A stretch of 64,000 bases of DNA from Ciona intestinalis. Its lineage: Eukaryota; Chordata; Ascidiacea; Phlebobranchia; Cionidae. Below are positions 10,901 through 19,748 of this stretch, piece by piece. How positions within the stretch are numbered: the first letter of the stretch is position 1; every line of letters starts with the position of its first letter. The stretch covers positions 124,001 through 188,000 of the forward strand of contig NW_004190338.2 of assembly GCF_000224145.3 (NCBI RefSeq), given 5' to 3'. The notes under the pieces were generated by a model. It had not been told where the DNA came from, made no database searches, and was given only the letters and a program-made list of their open reading frames with translations. Made by a program: the position numbers and the translations under genes.

Positions 10901-13900
10901 AGATTAGAAGTCACGACCCTGATCAGAATGAATTAACTTAGGCATTCCAAAACGACAGAATAGCTGAGTCACCAACGTATCAGCTGTTGTACACGCCCGC
11001 TGGTCCGGGAGTGCAAAGCATTCCGTCCACTTGGTGAAGTAGTCGCACACCACTAAAATATAGGCGTTCCCGTTTTCTGTTGCTGGCAGAGGACCTAAAA
11101 AATCAATTCCCACTCTTTCCATGGGGTAAATGGGTGGGTTTCCGTTTGGCACATGTCGTGCACCACCTGCACCAATCCCGAATATTGGTTCGCATCCCAG
11201 GCCAATAAAACCGCCTTTGAATTTGGTCGCCACCTCACTTAAGTGTTGGTCCAGCGTGGAGACAAGCGTGTTGTAGTTCCATCGTTCTTCAGCGGTGAGC
11301 GTGTTTTGGATTTCGACCGCGTCTCCAGTAAGGTGCGCGGCAAGATGCATTCCTTTGTCCGACTCCGACCACCGGTTTACTTTCGCAATGTTTTCAAAAT
11401 GCATTTTGTATTGTGCCCAACTACTTCGTCCATTAAAATCTCCGGGTGGTACTTCCGGCCTAAGTGGCGTAGGTTCAGCTCTCACTGTCGGTTCTTCGAA
11501 GCCTTCGATCCGGTATTCTAAAACCTCTACCCCAGAAACCAGACCTTTAATTTTCTCAGTTCGCCCCGTAGTTCAAGGTTTTCCTTTAACAACCCTCTGG
11601 TTAAAGCCTCCAACTTGTCTAATCGCGACGTTTCCATTGTTAGACTGTCTTTCTTTTGGTCCTGGCAGGATCGCCAAATGTAGCAGTTTTATATTTACGT
11701 GCGTTCGCTACGATATCATAAGTAATCTGACCACCGTTTAACATGCAAACCCACAGTCACGTGGTTAGAGGTCATAGTCACGGTTTACAACACACAACAC
11801 AACCAAATGGCGTGACGATTACTGGAGCGTATGTAATGACGTAATAATGAAAGGCCACAATAGGAATACACGCAAATAACACGAAATAATACAGTACGCT
11901 TTGAAAATCAAGTTTAAACATTATTTTCCTTCCCCATCGCTATAATGTCGTATCCTACAAATGTACAGTAGGGTGGGGGAAGATAGGACACTTTTAGCTC
12001 TATTTTCTCGTCCCATTTAGTAGTAAACGAAGAACATTCAATAAATTGAAAATCTATATCCTCACGACTCCCATAAACCGTTGTAAAATGTTAAAAACAC
12101 GATCAGGTACTCAGATATTATGTGCTAAAGATGTCCTATCTTCCCCACCCCACTATATATAAACTTGTAATAACAGAAAATTGACAATAAATATTAATAA
12201 AGTTTACATTTTGCTACAAATTGGGTATTGCTACACTGACACTAGTATACGCCACTGACAAAAATATTGGAAAAGATGTGACACTATAAATTGAAATATT
12301 TTTATATTAACAGTATTCTGCAACTTGTAGTTGACTTTCCGATTTTAACCGACTGTGCTAGTTTCTTTGCCAGCATGTAAACTTTATATAGGCCTATTTA
12401 TAACTTTAAAACGATATTTTTGTTATGTTTCTATCTTAAATTATAGTTATATTGACCCTGCCTATTTTCCTCATGCTTATAACTCTGTTAATTTACAAAA
12501 CTAAAACTACTTTAATGACACTAAATCCAACTGTAAGTATTCAAGTTTTTTTATGAATCTGTTGGTCAGCCAAAACACACATACAACCTTTACAACGCCT
12601 ACGAAAGCGTTACTTTGAAAGAGTCAGCATATAAAATTTTGTAAATTGCGAGAAAAATTTAAATATTGCGTTTTGGGAAGATGATTGACACTTAACGTTG
12701 CAATTGTACAAAACAAGATCATGAAATGTTATATCGAAAATAATTCACACACAGTAGGACAACTGATACCAATACAGCTTTCGTTCATACTTTTTGTTCG
12801 CATGGTAAGGTTATATAACAGTGCATTTTATGAAATATGAAAAAATGTTTTCCAGATGTATATAACGCAGAAGAGGCCTTCGTACCACTTATGGTCACCA
12901 TTCTCATCATTGGAGCGGCTGTAGGAACAGTTGGAAACTTTCTTATTATTTATTCTGTCACCACTAATCCAGTAAGTAAAGCATAACTTTGCTTTGTATT
13001 TAAACGATTGCCAAACTATACTTAGGTACAATACGGTGGGGAAGTTTGGATACTTCACACACGTATATTGTACTATGGGGGCAGACGGGGCACCATTATC
13101 CTGATCGTGTTTTAGACAGTTAACAATGCTCTTATTTTGAGTCGTGGGGATATACGACTATAAAATTCTTTAAATATTTGTTTTTTTATTGAATAAATGT
13201 GACGATTAAAAAGAATAAAAATTTGTACAATTTTACCCCAATCTATACTATATATTCTCACACAGTCCAAAAAAAATCTTTGATATATAATAAAACACAT
13301 GTTTGTTTCCGGGCTTATTTAAAACACATATGAGACTATATATAGTAGGCTGGGGAAAGATGGGACATCTTTTCATTCCATTTTCTCGTTCCATTTACTA
13401 TAGTAAACAAAAAACATTCAACGAATTATAAAACGATATCCTCACGAATCCCATAGACCAATGTCAATTGATTAAAACACGATCAGGATGCTTGGATATT
13501 ATATGTGCTAAAGGTGTCCCATCTCCCCCCACCCGACTATATATTAAAACACTTCCATTGTCCTTTTATTTTAAAGGAATTACGAAAACTTTCCGGAAAC
13601 CTTTTTATTTGTAACTTGGCGGTTGCTGACCTCATCGTGACGTCAGTTCTACTTCCAGTCACGGCCGGAAATATGTTGAATGGAAACGAAAGTGTGTTGG
13701 GTCGTCAGGCGTGTATGGTGGTGGGGTTCCTAGTGCCCACAAGTTGCAATGCTTCAATGCAAAACTTGATGATGATTAGTGTACAGAGGTACGGAAGAAG
13801 TAGCACTATAGAAGTAAAGCATGTAGTCCGGTGCCGTGGCATAGTGGTTAGTGCGCCTGCCTGTAACTAACAGGTAATGGGTTCAATTCACCAAATAATG

Positions 13901-16304
13901 GGTTAAGTATAGACTTGGGTGTCAACGCGACGTTTTTTATTAAGTTTTATTGTATATTCTTTAATTATTTGGCGTCGTAACGATGTCGTTTTACCGTAAC
14001 ACCCGTATTTCATAGTATCGGGTCGGGGAAAATGGAACACATTTAGCAAATAAGAAACGTACAAAGAATTATAAAAACATATCCTCGCGACTAGCTCCCA
14101 CAATCCGTTGTTAATTGTTAAAGCACTATCAAGATATTTAGATAGTATGTGATAAAGGTGTCCCATCTTACCCCGCAATAATATATTACACTGTTCTTCG
14201 TTGCTAGCTGTAGCTGACCAAACAAGAAAGTTGTTTATTAAATCAATAACATCGCATTTTTACAGATTAATGATAACATCTAGCACACAAAATCAGACGC
14301 CGTTGTTTCAAAAGAAATCAACAGTAATGTTGCTTGTTGCATTCGTGTGGGTGTGGTCTGTCATGCTCAATATGCCACTGTTGCTAACGGTGAAGGATAC
14401 TAACGAAAATCTACTCATATACGACAAGGGAGCAGGTAAACAAGAGATTTTAAGAACCAATATTGTGTACCACAATAATTGACCTGATAATTGAATTACC
14501 TTCACTGTCAGCAGTGATTTCGTTGCCAGCCGTTAAGGTATATAGTAGGGTGGGGAAAATGGGATACCCTTTCAGACTATTTTCTCGTCCCGTTTTGTAC
14601 GGATTAAAGAGCATTCAAAGAAACACAAAACTGTGTTCTCACGACTTCCATAGATTGTTCTTAACTGTTTAAAACACGATCAGGATATTCGGATATTGTG
14701 TGCTAAAGGTGACCTGTCCCCCTAATCTACTATATATTTAATGATAGTTTTTTTTTAAATATATGCCATTCTTTGGGTTTTAATTTATGAAAGTAAAATA
14801 CAAAATGTATTTCAGGAATGTGTGCATGGGACGATGTCAATGTCCCGAGATACCCCGTCGCTTTGGTTGTTTTGGCTTACTTTGTGCCTGTCATCGTCTC
14901 ATCGTTCTGTTACTACATTTTGTTTACAAGAGTAAAACGGTAATAGTTAAGGTTTTTATAAAATGCGGTCGCACAGAATAGTAATCTTTATTTTTAAAGC
15001 GACCAATATTATTTAGTGGTATTTCCGTCTATTACTAATAATTAATTTTTTTATGAATCAAAGAATTTTAGATTGCATCTTACCCCGCCTGTTTTCTTAT
15101 TGTTAACATTAGCCTACACCTGGCGTGCAAATTGCTAAATGAATTCTGTGTGTTTTAACATATTTCTTCGAGGGGTTCTCAATTAATAAAGATGTGAAAA
15201 TTGAGCTTAAATAATACTGCAATTCGTGGTATCACTCTGATCGAAGCCTTTATCATATATTTCAAGTTTGAAAATATTGGACATTATATGTGCTTGAGGG
15301 TTAAGTCTTATAATAAGTTTTCCTAAATTTTAAATATCTGAGATTACTGGTTGAACGTGCAACATGCACTGCGATAAAGTTTGCTGCTGATTTGCTGTGA
15401 CTTAGATATCATATATATTACGTGGCTGAAAATTGCAGTTCTTCTACTAATAATCTAATATTTGTGGAAAACTAAATATTTATAAATAATTAATTGAGTT
15501 TACTTTCCCAGCAAAGGCAACAAGATGTCGATTCGTTCGCAATCTGTGTCTGCTCAGTTGCAAAGACGAGAACATCGGCTGCTGAAAACCATACTTATCG
15601 TCCTGATTGTATTCTTAATGTCATGGACACCTTATTGTTTCGCTGTAATCATGAATAACTTCGGGGTTTGGAACAACTTGCGAGATCCAGCAGGTGACTA
15701 CCCTTGTCTAATTCGCATTGGGATATTAATTTAAAATATAGTAGGGAAGGGAAAGGACACCTTTAGCCAATAATATCCAAATATCCTGATCATTTTCTAA
15801 ACAATTAACAACGGTCAATGAAAGTTTTGAGGATATGGCTTTCTTTAAACGATCTTTGTTTAACACCAAAAGAGACGAGATAATAAAACGAAAAGATGTC
15901 CCATTAACGTTTTTCCACCATGCCCTATATGTCTCTGTAAGCTATAACTTTTGGGATTTTTAGTGTACTCGTATAATCAAAATTACGTAAATTTGAAAGA
16001 TATTTACTTCTAGTTAAGCGTCCTCTTGCCTGGTTGGGTATGTTTAATTCAACATTCAACAGCTTCATATACGGTTGGAGGAACGCGAGTTTTAGACAAG
16101 GTTATGCCTTGTGCGGCTTGCGACTGCTTGATGGAATAACATCGAACAGGTATACTACCCATATCAATTAACTGTATGTACGGTTCATATTTAAAATGAA
16201 AGGTATAACGTTTCAGATATCGACTTACGAGCAATTACACTCAGAGGAAGAAAGCCAAGTATCGCAGACCAACTCAAACCGAGACCACCATAACCACCCA
16301 TTGA
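7902..16304 (+). CDS. class A GPCR, paralog 2 (complete model)
   Basis: Eight exons: 7902-7983, 9532-9647, 13577-13788, 14266-14435, 14816-14939, 15512-15693, 16014-16149 and 16217-16304, together 1110 nt or 369 residues in one frame. The ATG exon gives a short extracellular N-terminus with an N-glycosylation site (NATD). Helix markers are GTVGNFLIIY (TM1), CNLAVADLIVTS (TM2), QACMVVGFLVP (TM3), FVWVWSVMLNMPL (TM4), SWTPYC (TM6) and NSTFNSFIYGWRNASFR (TM7, lacking the usual NPxxY proline). Extracellular loop 2 Cys is in GMCAWDD. The 212, 124, 182 and 136-nt exons equal those of paralog 1, so this is a tandem duplication. Exon 2 occurs again at 12856-12971; I read that as an assembly or allelic copy, not a second exon. 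AATAAA lies at 16400-16405. Ligand unknown; melatonin/Tre1-like receptors are the nearest resemblance by eye. Confidence 0.9.
8316..9420 (+). mobile_element. long MITE relative (1.28-kb type), truncated right end
   Basis: Starts with CAGTGGTGGGGGGAGATGAG and follows the element at 48167-49443 for about 1.1 kb, including the internal repeat of the end motif (8955-8980, GTGGGGGGAGATGGGACACT). No right terminal repeat is visible. Non-coding; sits in intron 1 of the second GPCR. Confidence 0.75.
8583..10036. repeat. haplotype block copy A
   Basis: Aligns end to end with 11860-13361, including GPCR exon 2. The two exon copies differ at two positions, both synonymous (CTC/CTT Leu, GTT/GTC Val). 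Copy A lacks a MITE and carries about 180 bp that copy B lacks. It stops at an assembly gap. Confidence 0.9.
9702..9930 (+). mobile_element. MITE, worn, with doubled left end
   Basis: Two left-end motifs (9705 ACGGTGGGGAAGTTTGG and 9748 TATGGGGGCAGACGGGG) precede one interior and a worn right end. The allelic copy is at 13026-13254. Confidence 0.75.
10037..10086. other. assembly gap (50 N)
   Basis: Run of N. Haplotype copy A stops at its left edge, inside the left end of the MITE found whole at 13339-13545, and a retroelement starts at its right edge. Confidence 0.99.
10087..11859 (-). mobile_element. Ty3/gypsy LTR retrotransposon remnant
   Basis: A broken LTR element read on the minus strand, with several breaks and one end lost in the gap. 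Recognisable parts are an integrase-like region (YHPQSSGLVERFNR and HSDQGRDF motifs, then a C-terminal part with HVDHLRPYH), a gag-like region near the 5' side and a probable 5' LTR of about 181 bp at 11679-11859 (TG...CA in element sense). Next to the LTR is a primer-binding-like stretch. The protein parts are still easy to read, so the copy is not ancient; no second LTR is available for dating. It lies in only one of the two haplotype blocks. Confidence 0.85.
11964..12160 (-). mobile_element. MITE with visible empty site on the other haplotype
   Basis: Inserted at TA: copy A reads AAATGTAGGAACTTG at about 8683 where this copy has ATGTA, the MITE, then TAAACTTG. Confidence 0.92.
12856..12971 (+). 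other. second copy of GPCR exon 2
   Basis: 116 nt, flanked by the same AG and GTAAGT splice sites as 9532-9647 and encoding the same residues. Splicing both copies in series is possible in phase only if the first codon changes (the first copy ends in phase 0, this one needs a phase 1 donor), so they are alternatives, not consecutive exons. Confidence 0.85.
13026..13254 (+). mobile_element. MITE, allelic copy of 9702-9930
   Basis: Same worn, doubled left end as its counterpart, so the structure predates the haplotype split. Confidence 0.75.
13339..13545 (-). mobile_element. MITE, full length
   Basis: Both ends clear; the other haplotype copy is cut by the gap after its first 24 bp. Lies 31 bp before the TM2 exon. 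Confidence 0.88.
13827..13905 (+). mobile_element. SINE head fragment (tRNA-like)
   Basis: Carries the A-box-like GTGGCATAGTGGTTAGTGCG and a worn B-box (GGGTTCAATTC) of the SINE family described at 31516-31838. Only the head is present. Confidence 0.7.
14011..14187 (-). mobile_element. MITE, worn
   Basis: Left ATCGGGTCGGGGAAAATGGA, right CCCATCTTACCCCGCAATAA; in the GPCR intron before TM4. Confidence 0.8.
14539..14737 (-). mobile_element. MITE, full length
   Basis: Left end near consensus, right end partly lost (GACCTGTCCCCCTAATCTAC). Confidence 0.85.
15110..15262 (-). mobile_element. fragment of the 1.28-kb element
   Basis: Reverse complement of the 5' part of the element at 48167-49443 (TTCGTGGTATCAC and GTGTTTTAACATATTT match). 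No ends remain. Confidence 0.6.
15737..15930 (+). mobile_element. MITE, worn
   Basis: Left TAGTAGGGAAGGGAAAGGACACC lacks part of the G run; right end interrupted (CATTAACGTTTTTCCACC). Confidence 0.75.
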
Positions 16305-17410
16305 GAAACATTGGAACGTTGAATTCAAAACTAAAAACTTTTCATTTGCGTGTATATGGCAACTGTAAAATATAATAGCATTTGTGTGTGTTTCACAGAA
16401 ATAAAAAAGAGTAGAACGCGCAACTGCCCAAAACCGTGATATATTCTTTTTCTACTCACGTGACCGCCAACTCCGTCCGCGTTTTACTTGGTTTCCATGG
16501 TAAAGGATAGGCGCATAAAAAGATAGTAAAGGAGATACGCATTTTATATTTTATATTTCTGTGATTTGTTTATCCTGTACTCTAGAATTCTAGATACTTC
16601 GATTGCCTGCTTGTTAAAACTGTAACGTAAATTCAGATTAAACTTGCGTTCAGTTTATCGAAACATAAGAATAAATGGTTTGTTCTTTCACTGCTTCGCA
16701 ACAAAAACAATTTCAAACTTATATGTATTACTGCAGAAAATACGACTACACTAAATCAGTGTTTAAATGTTTTAAGAGAACTAAATAAATTTGTAGCAAA
16801 AATGATTTGCCTGCGACGATATCTCATCGGATCTAACGGCGAGTAAATACAATTTCTATGGTTACAAAGTACGCTAACATTCCAATAATTTTAAAACTTT
16901 GGAAAAGTTTACGGTCTTGGTTAAGCCACAAATTAGTAAATAAGTAAAGGTATTTCATACTGAAAGTACCGTTTGTCAATAAATTTAATGTGCGTGTAAT
17001 AAATAGCGGTAGATAACATAGAACTGAATGTGGTAGATTTGATGTTAATATCCACTATCCAGTAGTATAAGTGAAAAACTAATAAACTTAAACTATACGT
17101 AGTACTGTATTGCTATTAGCCTATAGAATACATATTGGTGCTAGTGAAGAATCTTCCGGTACATAGCAGAATAGGCTGGTGGAAGTGTTAGTGGTTAGGT
17201 GTTAATGATTAGGGGGTTAGTGGTTAGCAAATAAGGTGGGGGGGAGACTCTTCATTAGCACCGTTAACGGGTTAGTGGTTATAGAGGTTACGGGCTAGAA
17301 GTTTCTTCACTAGCACCCATATTGTAAACACATATTTTATTCTATTGTAATTTTATTTCGTTAATGTGCATGGATAAAATAGGAATTTGTTAATATCAAT
17401 TTACATCAAT
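16305..17410. other. spacer before IFT54
   Basis: Contains the GPCR 3' UTR with AATAAA at 16400 and then the probable IFT54 promoter. At 17180-17300 short TTAGTGGTTA-like units recur. No MITE or SINE is present, which is unusual for this window and fits a retained promoter. Confidence 0.5.
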
Positions 17411-19063
17411 ATGGATCCAAAAATAATTAAGAAAACGAAAGACACTATGGGTACAATTATTAAGAAGCCTCCACTGACGGACAAGCTTTTAAGCAAACCT
17501 CCATTTCGATTTCTGCATGATATTATAACAGAAGTCATTCGAACAAGTGGTTTCTTGAAGGGCCTATTTACAAGTGAAGAAATGGATTCAAAAAATGTCA
17601 CAGCCAAAGAGGATAAATTGGCATTTCTGCAAAAAGTGATTGACTGTGTTGGTTTGGTGTCTGGTGACACACTTTCTGTGAGACCTAACAAAGTGATAGC
17701 TGGGCATGAACCAGAGAAAACTAATGAACTGCTACAGGTAATGGCAAAATGTATCATGAAAAACAAATCGTCAGCAGATGCAGTTCAACAGATGTTAACT
17801 GGGAAGTCTAGTAAATCGTCAAAACCAAAAGATAAACCACCTTCTGGTGTTAAACGTGGAGAAGTTGGAGAAAAACCAGAAAGAGAAGAAGGTGGAAGGG
17901 AAAGAAAGAAGAAAAGCTCAGACCATAATCGTGATAGAAGTCATGACAAGAGGCGATCGTCTGCTGACAAAGAGAGACGACGAGAGAGAGAACGCAGCTC
18001 GGATAATAGGCCCGAGCATCATGAAGAGGCAGAAGAAGAACAGGATCATGGAAGAAAGAGAAGAAAGAGCAAAAAGCATCAAAATGAGATTGAACCTCCT
18101 ACTCCACAAATTGATTCCTCCAATGGCCGAGAAGAGAATGAAGATCAAAATGGAAACGAAGAGAATGTTGGATTAAGAGAAAATGCAGAAGGGGCTGAGA
18201 GTAATGCTCCAGTTGTACGAGCACCCCGTCCTGCTTCTGCTAAAGGTCAGAGAAGGAAACCTTATTCTGGTGGAAGATCAAAACCGGATGTTCAACAAGA
18301 AGAAAATGAAGAAGCACCGGTTGCTCCTCGGAAATTAGCGCGTCCACCCAGTGCAAGGCCGGCTGCACCTAGAGTAAGGCAACGACAAAATGCTGCCGAC
18401 CAAGAAATAGATAGAATAGCAAGCGGTGGGCAGCAACGCTCAGCTCCTATTATCGTGGATCGGAATTTAGGAGCAACTCCATCAGATGATGATGATGAAC
18501 AGTTCGTTGTGGAGGATGCTGATCCGATGCTGCAGGAGGAACCAACCGGACTTTCTAACACTGCGCAAATGGAAGAGGACGAGGAACATGGAGGACTTGT
18601 TCGGAAGATTTTGGAAACAAAGAAAGAGTTAGAGCAATCTGCTGCTGGGAGAAATAAGGTGGAAAAGCACACAGAAATCCAGCGTACAAATGTCACTACA
18701 GCACAACAACGTAAAGAGCGCGAGCTCGTAGCAAAGGAAATCGATCAACTTCGTAACTCCGTACAGACATTGTGTCAGAGTGCAACACCGCTGGCTAAAA
18801 TTATTGATTACATTCAAGAAGATATGGATGCCATGCAGAATGAGCTTGTGTTCTGGCAGAAGGAGAATACGCAGCACGCTGTTCGGTTAAAAGATGAGGA
18901 GGAAATTACTTTAAGAGCTGTTGAACCTCTGAAACATGAATTGGAGGAACTAGAAAGCAGCATATCTACTTATCGTAATCAGATGGCTGCAACAAAAGCA
19001 AACATCATTCGAAACCAGGAGAAAATACATAAAATGGTGTCAGCAGTTGCTGCAAGGTCCTAA
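17411..19063 (+). CDS. TRAF3IP1: IFT54 / TRAF3-interacting protein 1
   Basis: Subunit of the IFT-B complex that carries cargo along cilia and binds microtubules. The 550-residue protein starts at the ATG at 17411 (MDPKIIKK), since no ATG lies upstream in frame. Residues 1 to about 130 form the calponin-homology-like domain and match vertebrate IFT54 closely: KKPPLTDKLLSKPPFRFLHD, IITEVIRTSGFLKGL and AGHEPEKTNELLQ are all typical. About 135-400 is a low-complexity Lys/Arg/Glu-rich linker. About 405-550 is a long coiled coil (heptads from VRKILETKKELEQ to QEKIHKMVSAV), which in other species joins IFT20. The whole gene is one exon, unlike its intron-rich neighbours. AATAAA lies at 19185-19190. 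Confidence 0.96.
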   Translation: MDPKIIKKTKDTMGTIIKKPPLTDKLLSKPPFRFLHDIITEVIRTSGFLKGLFTSEEMDSKNVTAKEDKLAFLQKVIDCVGLVSGDTLSVRPNKVIAGHEPEKTNELLQVMAKCIMKNKSSADAVQQMLTGKSSKSSKPKDKPPSGVKRGEVGEKPEREEGGRERKKKSSDHNRDRSHDKRRSSADKERRRERERSSDNRPEHHEEAEEEQDHGRKRRKSKKHQNEIEPPTPQIDSSNGREENEDQNGNEENVGLRENAEGAESNAPVVRAPRPASAKGQRRKPYSGGRSKPDVQQEENEEAPVAPRKLARPPSARPAAPRVRQRQNAADQEIDRIASGGQQRSAPIIVDRNLGATPSDDDDEQFVVEDADPMLQEEPTGLSNTAQMEEDEEHGGLVRKILETKKELEQSAAGRNKVEKHTEIQRTNVTTAQQRKERELVAKEIDQLRNSVQTLCQSATPLAKIIDYIQEDMDAMQNELVFWQKENTQHAVRLKDEEEITLRAVEPLKHELEELESSISTYRNQMAATKANIIRNQEKIHKMVSAVAARS

Positions 19064-19181
19064 AAATTCTAATTGGTTGTGGTTACCAAGTTCAATGTTT
19101 TGTACGGCTTTTGAATACATGTTTGTTTGGTTTACTGTTTTGGTGACGCGCTGATGTCTGTACATTCCCCACGTTTATATT

Positions 19182-19412
19182 TTAAATAAAAATATATATT
19201 GTTTTTAAATATGCATACATAATACATAGTCTAATAATACTAGTCATTGTATTTTTCTCCTTGCTATCATTTTCCTTTATGTCACGGTGTTTCTTGAGAG
19301 TTGCAAATTCAAGGTAAACAGACATACAGTGCTCGACTGCTCCTGCAGCAAGCACGCCGGCAAACGACTGTGCGGCACACTTATACAGCGGATGTTTAAA
19401 GTCTGATTTCAT
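19182..19412 (-). CDS. small ORF of 76 residues, unrecognised
   Basis: ATG at 19412, stop at 19182, so its end overlaps the IFT54 poly(A) signal on the other strand. The first 50 residues look protein-like (HPLYKCAAQSFAGVLAAGAV, then EHCMSVYLEF) with two Cys 17 residues apart; the last 20 look like non-coding DNA read through. It could be the first exon of a spliced gene or a short mitochondrial-type Cys protein. It is divergent to the dehydrogenase at 19749. Confidence 0.35.
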   Translation of the reverse strand: MKSDFKHPLYKCAAQSFAGVLAAGAVEHCMSVYLEFATLKKHRDIKENDSKEKNTMTSIIRLCIMYAYLKTIYIFI

Positions 19413-19748
19413 TGTTTAAAAAAAAACAAATTAGCTCTATTAGTATAATAGTACTTCGGTCTGTTGGCTTAAAGATGAAATAACATTTGTACGCGGGCCA
19501 GTTATAAGTTTCCACTGCTTAATCTTTAAGATGTCGACCTAAACTTGCAGTTTAGTCTTGCAGAGTATTGCTGCGCAGTTCACATACGTGTTGTGAACTT
19601 TAATGGCATGCAGTGGGCAAATAAAGTGGTTTATGAGTGTAAACGCCCACCACCACCAACTCACAAGCGCGTTAATGATTGAACCAGCAGGCTGCTAAAT
19701 TCGATTTTATACCGATAAAGCTACTTATAGGCGCGTACTGGCATAAAC

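Larger units (their letters stand above)
11860..13361. repeat. haplotype block copy B
   Basis: Second version of 8583-10036. It starts exactly where the LTR remnant ends and carries a MITE at 11964-12160 that copy A lacks. It then continues without a break into the rest of the GPCR gene. Confidence 0.9.

Noticed and set aside
12856-12971. A possible mutually exclusive duplicated GPCR exon
   Set aside because: Protein is identical, and the surrounding introns are duplicated too and meet at a gap; allelic assembly duplication is simpler.
17180-17300. TTAGTGGTTA repeats resembling telomeric units
   Set aside because: Irregular, few copies and not TTAGGG arrays.
17401-18877. Several antisense and shifted open frames
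   Set aside because: Shadows of the IFT54 coding sequence, whose low-complexity linker keeps other frames open.
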